Shown here: positions 60,121 through 64,000 of the stretch, in pieces
Numbering within the stretch: the stretch's first letter is position 1
Layout: the number at the start of each line of letters is the position of its first letter
From: D2472 sp964275585
GTDB taxonomy: Bacteria; Pseudomonadota; Gammaproteobacteria; Magnimaribacterales; D2472
DNA length: 64,000 bases
Assembly: GCA_964275585.1 (NCBI GenBank)
Contig: CAXYCJ010000003.1
Coordinates: forward strand, 1 to 64,000
Reading direction: 5' to 3'
The notes under the pieces: generated by a model
Told to the model about the DNA's origin: nothing
What the model saw: the letters and a program-made list of their open reading frames with translations, nothing else
Databases searched by the model: none
Made by a program: the position numbers and the translations under genes

Positions 60121-61751
60121 CTTTTTATTTTAATCGCTTTGGCAATAAAATCATTAAAAATTGGGTGCCCATCTCGAGGATTGGAAGTAAATTCAGGGTG
60201 AAATTGGCAACCTAAAAACCATGGATGTTTTTTAATCTCAACCATCTCAGCCAATTTACCATCCAAAGAAGTGCCAACGATATCCATGCCACCTCTAATC
60301 AAATCCTCCTTAAATGCAGGATTCACTTCATATCTATGGCGATGTCTTTCAGTAACTTTAGTCTTTTTATAGAGTTTATGAGACAGTGAAGATTTCTTAA
60401 TTAAGCACTCTTGGCCACCAAGCCTCATTGTTCCTCCTAGGTTTGAATTTGCACTTCTATGCTCAGTCTTACCTGAAGAATCTTTCCACTCGGTGACTAA
60501 TCCGATTACAGGGTACTTTGTAAGCTCATTAAATTCAGTACTATTTGCATCTTTCAATCCCAATACATTCCTAGAAAACTCAATAATAGCTATCTGCATA
60601 CCTAAACAAATACCAAAATAAGGTAATTTATTTTGCCTAGCATATGCACAAGCAAGAATCATTCCTTCGATCCCTCTGCTACCAAAACCACCAGGTACTA
60701 AAACAGCTTGTGAAGATTCAAGAATTTTTGCAACATTGCCTTTGGTAATTTTTGCTGCATCAATCATATTAATCTTAACTTTAGCTAAATTAAGAATTCC
60801 AGCATGGTCTAAGGCTTCATTTAATGATTTGTATGAATCCTTCAAATCAACATATTTACCGACCACAGCAATGGAAACTGTTTTCTTTGGATTGAGTTTT
60901 GCTTCAACCACTCTCTTCCAATCATTTAATTTAGGGGGTCTGACTTTTAAAAGATTTAATTTTTTTAAAAGAATTTTGTCGACCCCTTGCCCATACAGAA
61001 GAAGTGGGATGGAATACACTGTTTCTGCATCATGCATAGAAATAACGCTTTTTAGATCTACGGAACAAAAGAGTGCAATTTTTTTCTTTTCATCCTGAGG
61101 CAATTCCTTCTCTAACCTGCAAATAAGACAATCAGGCTGCAAACCCAAAGAGCGGAGCTCTTTAACGGAATGTTGCGTTGGTTTTGTTTTCAGTTCTTCT
61201 GAAACCTTAATGTAAGGAACAAGAGTTAAATGAGCAAATGCTGTAGCTGACTTAGGAAGTTCCAACATCATCTGTCGGATGGCTTCAATAAATGGCTGGC
61301 TCTCAATGTCTCCAACGGTGCCACCAATTTCAACGATTGCTATATCTGCACCTCTTGCTCCAGCTTTAATCCTTCTTTTAATTTCGTCAGTAATATGAGG
61401 AATAACCTGAACGGTGCCACCAAGATAATCCCCTCTTCTCTCATTTTTAATAACTTGCTCGTAAACTTTACCAGCTGTAAAGTTATTTTTTTGGCTGGCT
61501 TGAAATCTTACAAACCTTTCGTAATGCCCAAGATCTAAATCCGTTTCTGTACCATCATTTGTGACAAAAACTTCTCCATGCTGAAATGGACTCATTGTTC
61601 CTGGGTCTACATTGATGTATGGGTCTAATTTATTTAAAGAAACCTTTAAGCCTCTGGCCTCAAAGAGAGCTCCAATTGATGCAGCTGCAATACCTTTTCC
61701 GAGAGAAGAAACCACCCCGCCGGTGATAAATATGTACTTTGTTTGAGCCAT
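60117..61751 (-). CDS. pyrG: CTP synthase
   Basis: Amidates UTP to CTP with glutamine. The 544-residue product (E. coli 545) has the synthetase domain (IFITGGVVSSLGKGIAAASI, NKLDPYINVDPGTMSPFQHGE) and the class I amidotransferase domain with the Cys nucleophile in YFGICLGMQIAI and His/Glu in FLGCQFHPEFTSNP. It overlaps kdsA by four bases. The 59-bp gap upstream holds no recognisable site. Confidence 0.98.
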   Translation of the reverse strand: MAQTKYIFITGGVVSSLGKGIAAASIGALFEARGLKVSLNKLDPYINVDPGTMSPFQHGEVFVTNDGTETDLDLGHYERFVRFQASQKNNFTAGKVYEQVIKNERRGDYLGGTVQVIPHITDEIKRRIKAGARGADIAIVEIGGTVGDIESQPFIEAIRQMMLELPKSATAFAHLTLVPYIKVSEELKTKPTQHSVKELRSLGLQPDCLICRLEKELPQDEKKKIALFCSVDLKSVISMHDAETVYSIPLLLYGQGVDKILLKKLNLLKVRPPKLNDWKRVVEAKLNPKKTVSIAVVGKYVDLKDSYKSLNEALDHAGILNLAKVKINMIDAAKITKGNVAKILESSQAVLVPGGFGSRGIEGMILACAYARQNKLPYFGICLGMQIAIIEFSRNVLGLKDANSTEFNELTKYPVIGLVTEWKDSSGKTEHRSANSNLGGTMRLGGQECLIKKSSLSHKLYKKTKVTERHRHRYEVNPAFKEDLIRGGMDIVGTSLDGKLAEMVEIKKHPWFLGCQFHPEFTSNPRDGHPIFNDFIAKAIKIKR

Positions 61752-61810
61752 CAGTTTTTAGTTTGTGATGGGAATACAGAATATCAGATTATGAAACTAA
61801 TAAAAACTAA

Positions 61811-62890
61811 TTAGGCAGATTCTTCGAATAAAGGTCTAGATAAATCAGCCCAATCTATATCTGCATCGCTCTTGGATGAGGCAAATTCTAAGATTCCAAG
61901 ATCATCAAATTTTTTCTTAACAGAGTCTCTTAACAATCCTATTCTTCTTAAGTTCGGCATCACTCTTTGAAATAATAGTTTTTGAAAATGCTTATTAATA
62001 TCGGTTCCTAATTGAAACTGCCTTGCATCCTCAACATCCCAACCAAAGTGCTCAAAGACATCAGTTGATAGCAATCTTTCTCTGCTCAACCAACAGGCCT
62101 CATAAGCAAATTGTGCTCTTTCTTCTTTTTCTTCTTCGGTTAAAGTATCAACAAATTCTTCTAAATAATTTATCCCAAACGTAACATGTCTTGCCTCATC
62201 TCTAATAATTAAACCCAACATATCATGCAGGACTGGATCCCTTGTTAACTCCCTTGATGTTTGAAATGCAGCCAATGCCAGTCCTTCAATAATAATTTGC
62301 ATGCCAATAAATTTTAGATCCCATCTCGGATCAGTAAGAATTTTATCCAAAATTGATTTAAGTGCATTACCAATGGGGTACATCATTTTAATTCTTGTTT
62401 GTATATATTTATTAAATGCTTCAACATGACGAGCTTCATCAAAAGTTTGAGATGCTGCATAAAGCTTTGCATTATATGTTGGTGCACAAGAAGTTAATTG
62501 CGATGCCACCAAAAGTGCGCCCTGCTCTCCGTGCAGAAACTGGCTTTGACTCCAGGCAATTCTATGATTTAAAAAATCAACTTTTTTTTGATCAGAAAAT
62601 TTTTGATATGGAGCATAATCATCCCAAAATATTGGCGTTGGTTCAGTTAATTTTTCAAAAGGTCTTGACCAATCTATATCAAGCTCAACATTCCAATTTA
62701 GTTCTTTACCAAGCTCATAAAGCTTCTTAATTCTATTATCCTGATGGGTGTAGTCCCAATTATAAGAGCCAGATAATGGAGTTTTAAAAATCTCAGCAAT
62801 ATCATTTGCAACTTGTTCGGTCATGAAAGGAGGTAAGTCTTCTTCCAGTTGAATTTCCCTTGGGTTGTCGTCTATATATTTAATCTTCAT
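61811..62890 (-). CDS. Ferritin-like diiron-carboxylate protein (R2-like)
   Basis: A 359-residue, mostly helical protein with a four-helix diiron pattern: an early Glu in QFLHGEQGALL (about residue 122), DEARHVEAF (about 151-159), a central Glu in IIIEGLALAAF (about 205-215), and a second RDEARHVTFG (about 237-246). Two DEARH motifs plus two single Glu are the ligand set of ribonucleotide-reductase-R2-like and related diiron oxidases. The radical Tyr and substrate cannot be told. It overlaps alr by four bases. An oxygenase or desaturase-like role is possible. Confidence 0.72.
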   Translation of the reverse strand: MKIKYIDDNPREIQLEEDLPPFMTEQVANDIAEIFKTPLSGSYNWDYTHQDNRIKKLYELGKELNWNVELDIDWSRPFEKLTEPTPIFWDDYAPYQKFSDQKKVDFLNHRIAWSQSQFLHGEQGALLVASQLTSCAPTYNAKLYAASQTFDEARHVEAFNKYIQTRIKMMYPIGNALKSILDKILTDPRWDLKFIGMQIIIEGLALAAFQTSRELTRDPVLHDMLGLIIRDEARHVTFGINYLEEFVDTLTEEEKEERAQFAYEACWLSRERLLSTDVFEHFGWDVEDARQFQLGTDINKHFQKLLFQRVMPNLRRIGLLRDSVKKKFDDLGILEFASSKSDADIDWADLSRPLFEESA

Positions 62891-63939
62891 ACGTTTAGGT
62901 ATTGCCTTTTAACTCTTGGACTTAGTTTGCTCATAAGCTCATAAGAAATCAAATTATTTTTTTTAGCATTTGCATTAATTGAGAGATCTTCAGACCAAAA
63001 TTCACACCAGTCTCCAATTACACATTGGGATAAATTCGTAATATCAATAGAAAGAAGATCCATACTAACTCGTCCAAGAATTGGAACCATTTGATCATTT
63101 ATGCTTACATATGTTCCATCAACAGCGGTTTGCGGGAACCCATCAGCATATCCGCAATAAACAATGGCAAGTTTTGTATCTCGACTGATTTTAATGCGAC
63201 CACCGTACCCAACTCTTTCACCAGATTTTAAATTTTGAACAGCTACAATCTGACTACGAAACCTCATTGCTGTTTTAAGGTTTAAAAAATTCGACAAGCC
63301 ACCATACATCCCAATACCAATTCTAGACCAATCATAAGCATGCTCAGGAAAGTTCATGGCTCCATTAGAATTTAATATACTGCGCTGCATGCTTTTACCA
63401 ACATTTGTCCATGCTTCATTAAATCTAAAAAATTGTTCTTTGTTTAATTTATCTTCTGGATTATCAGAACACGCTAAATGACTCATTAATACATTAGAGC
63501 TCTTAAAAAAATCTGTAAATTGATCTAGTTTATTTAATTCCACTCCCAGCCTGTTCATGCCTGTATTGACTTTCAACCAAAAAATTAAATCGTCTTTATA
63601 TTTGAGTGCTAAGGGTAATTGCGCCAAAGAATGAAGTACCGTCCATATATTATTCTTTTCTAATAAGTCATAGGATTCAGATGAGTAAACTCCTTGCATC
63701 ATTAAAATAGGCTTTAAGGAGCTCTGACGAACCATCTGAGCCTCTTCCATTCTGACAACACCAAACCCATCAACACTATCATTAAGAGCTTTAATGGCTG
63801 TCTCAAGGTCATGCCCATAAGCGTTACTTTTAACAATACCCATAAATTTAGAGGAATCTGGGAGCTGACTTCGAATAATTTGGATATTATTTCTGACTAA
63901 CTCATAGTCAATAATGAGCTCAGAATTAGGTTGGATCAT
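62887..63939 (-). CDS. alr: Alanine racemase
   Basis: PLP enzyme making D-alanine for peptidoglycan. The 350-residue product has the PLP lysine K37 in MGIVKSNAYGHD, the SRIGIGMYGG motif, and the second catalytic Tyr in VGYGGRIKISR / VYCGYADGFPQ. The ATG at 63939 overlaps the dnaB TGA. The dnaB-alr pair is conserved in gammaproteobacteria. Confidence 0.96.
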   Translation of the reverse strand: MIQPNSELIIDYELVRNNIQIIRSQLPDSSKFMGIVKSNAYGHDLETAIKALNDSVDGFGVVRMEEAQMVRQSSLKPILMMQGVYSSESYDLLEKNNIWTVLHSLAQLPLALKYKDDLIFWLKVNTGMNRLGVELNKLDQFTDFFKSSNVLMSHLACSDNPEDKLNKEQFFRFNEAWTNVGKSMQRSILNSNGAMNFPEHAYDWSRIGIGMYGGLSNFLNLKTAMRFRSQIVAVQNLKSGERVGYGGRIKISRDTKLAIVYCGYADGFPQTAVDGTYVSINDQMVPILGRVSMDLLSIDITNLSQCVIGDWCEFWSEDLSINANAKKNNLISYELMSKLSPRVKRQYLNV

Positions 63940-64000
63940 TGAAAGTCTTCGTAAAAGCTATCTACGGCAAAATCTTCAAATCTAGTAAATTCTTTAAGAA
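63936..64000 (-). CDS. dnaB: C-terminal end of replicative DNA helicase DnaB (partial)
   Basis: Only the last 20 or so codons are inside the window: LKEFTRFEDFAVDSFYEDFQ then TGA. The FxxxxTRFEDFA pattern matches the end of DnaB, where E. coli has a WSRFDNYA-type ending. Its TGA overlaps the alr start (ATGA), and dnaB upstream of alr is the known order. Too short for certainty. Confidence 0.7.
   Translation of the reverse strand, partial: LKEFTRFEDFAVDSFYEDFQ

Noticed and set aside
60736..61098. Long open frame antisense to pyrG
   Set aside because: Shadow of a strongly conserved gene; no ribosome-binding site or recognisable domain.
61752..61810. Weak inverted AT-rich arms (AGTTTTTA / TAAAAACT) upstream of pyrG
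   Set aside because: AT-only and imperfect; expected often in sequence of this composition.
1..64000. CRISPR arrays, insertion sequences, prophage, toxin-antitoxin or restriction genes
   Set aside because: Looked for repeats with spacers, terminal inverted repeats, transposases and integrases by eye; none seen, and nearly all bases are explained by ordinary genes.

Overview
The window reads as a chromosome segment of an AT-rich marine-type gammaproteobacterium with a small, streamlined genome, most like the SAR86 cluster. That placement is inferred from gene order, protein style and compactness; no database search was possible. Gene order follows gammaproteobacterial, often Pseudomonas-like, blocks: sdhCDAB-sucAB-lpd-sucCD, iscRSUA-fdx-iscX, ndk-rlmN-rodZ-ispG-hisS-yfgM-bamB-der, aspS-yebC-x-ybgC-tolQRAB-pal-cpoB-tRNA-Lys, pyrG-kdsA-eno-ftsB-ispDF-surE-pcm-nlpD, and dnaB-alr. 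Genes commonly overlap by 1-20 nt. No gene-free stretch reaches 300 bases; the longest are about 135 bases, beside recA and beside a thiolase gene. I saw no CRISPR array, insertion sequence, prophage or integration site.

Layout. 1-3312 (minus): the 3' part truncated ribF, murJ, msrB and a queuosine-precursor transporter. 3404-9059 (plus): a tight four-gene operon of two acyl-CoA ligases, a luciferase-like oxidoreductase and SelO. 9083-10920 (minus): pdxB and a hexapeptide acyltransferase whose real start is probably an ATT codon. 10950-12353 (plus): a MATE exporter. 12334-23153 (minus): the TCA block sucDC-lpd-sucBA-sdhBADC. 23211-36493 (minus): housekeeping, Fe-S assembly and outer-membrane assembly genes. 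36541-39592: bcp, an AI-2E family permease and the protease BepA. 39589-48835 (minus): a Tlc-like transporter, tRNA-Lys, tol-pal, a PD-(D/E)XK nuclease, yebC, aspS and a zinc-ribbon protein. 48889-53744: a short ProS, a thiolase, a beta-barrel-like protein, recA with a LexA box, and fdxA. 53766-64000 (minus): nlpD, a DUF368 flippase-like gene, pcm, surE, ispDF, ftsB, eno, kdsA, pyrG, a diiron protein, alr and the end of dnaB.

Three features stand out. First, sdhC, sdhD and sdhA each carry one extra base that breaks the frame, all within about 1.9 kb, while the other complete protein genes look intact. Removing one base from each restores full-length products and normal gene spacing, so this is either a local sequence-quality problem or a real lesion of succinate dehydrogenase. 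Second, several conserved blocks lack their usual members: ruvCAB is replaced by one small Holliday-junction-resolvase-like nuclease, hscBA is missing from isc, and rpoS/mutS are missing between nlpD and fdxA-recA. Third, a membrane transporter contains a diverged in-frame 54-bp tandem duplication.

Functionally the window covers energy metabolism (2-oxoglutarate to fumarate), cofactor and isoprenoid synthesis, envelope assembly (Bam, Tol-Pal, MurJ, RodZ, FtsB, Kdo and D-Ala supply), and fatty-acid or sterol-like carbon use. I found no clear multi-gene undescribed system. The ruvCAB replacement and the actinobacterial-style lipid operon are the best leads.
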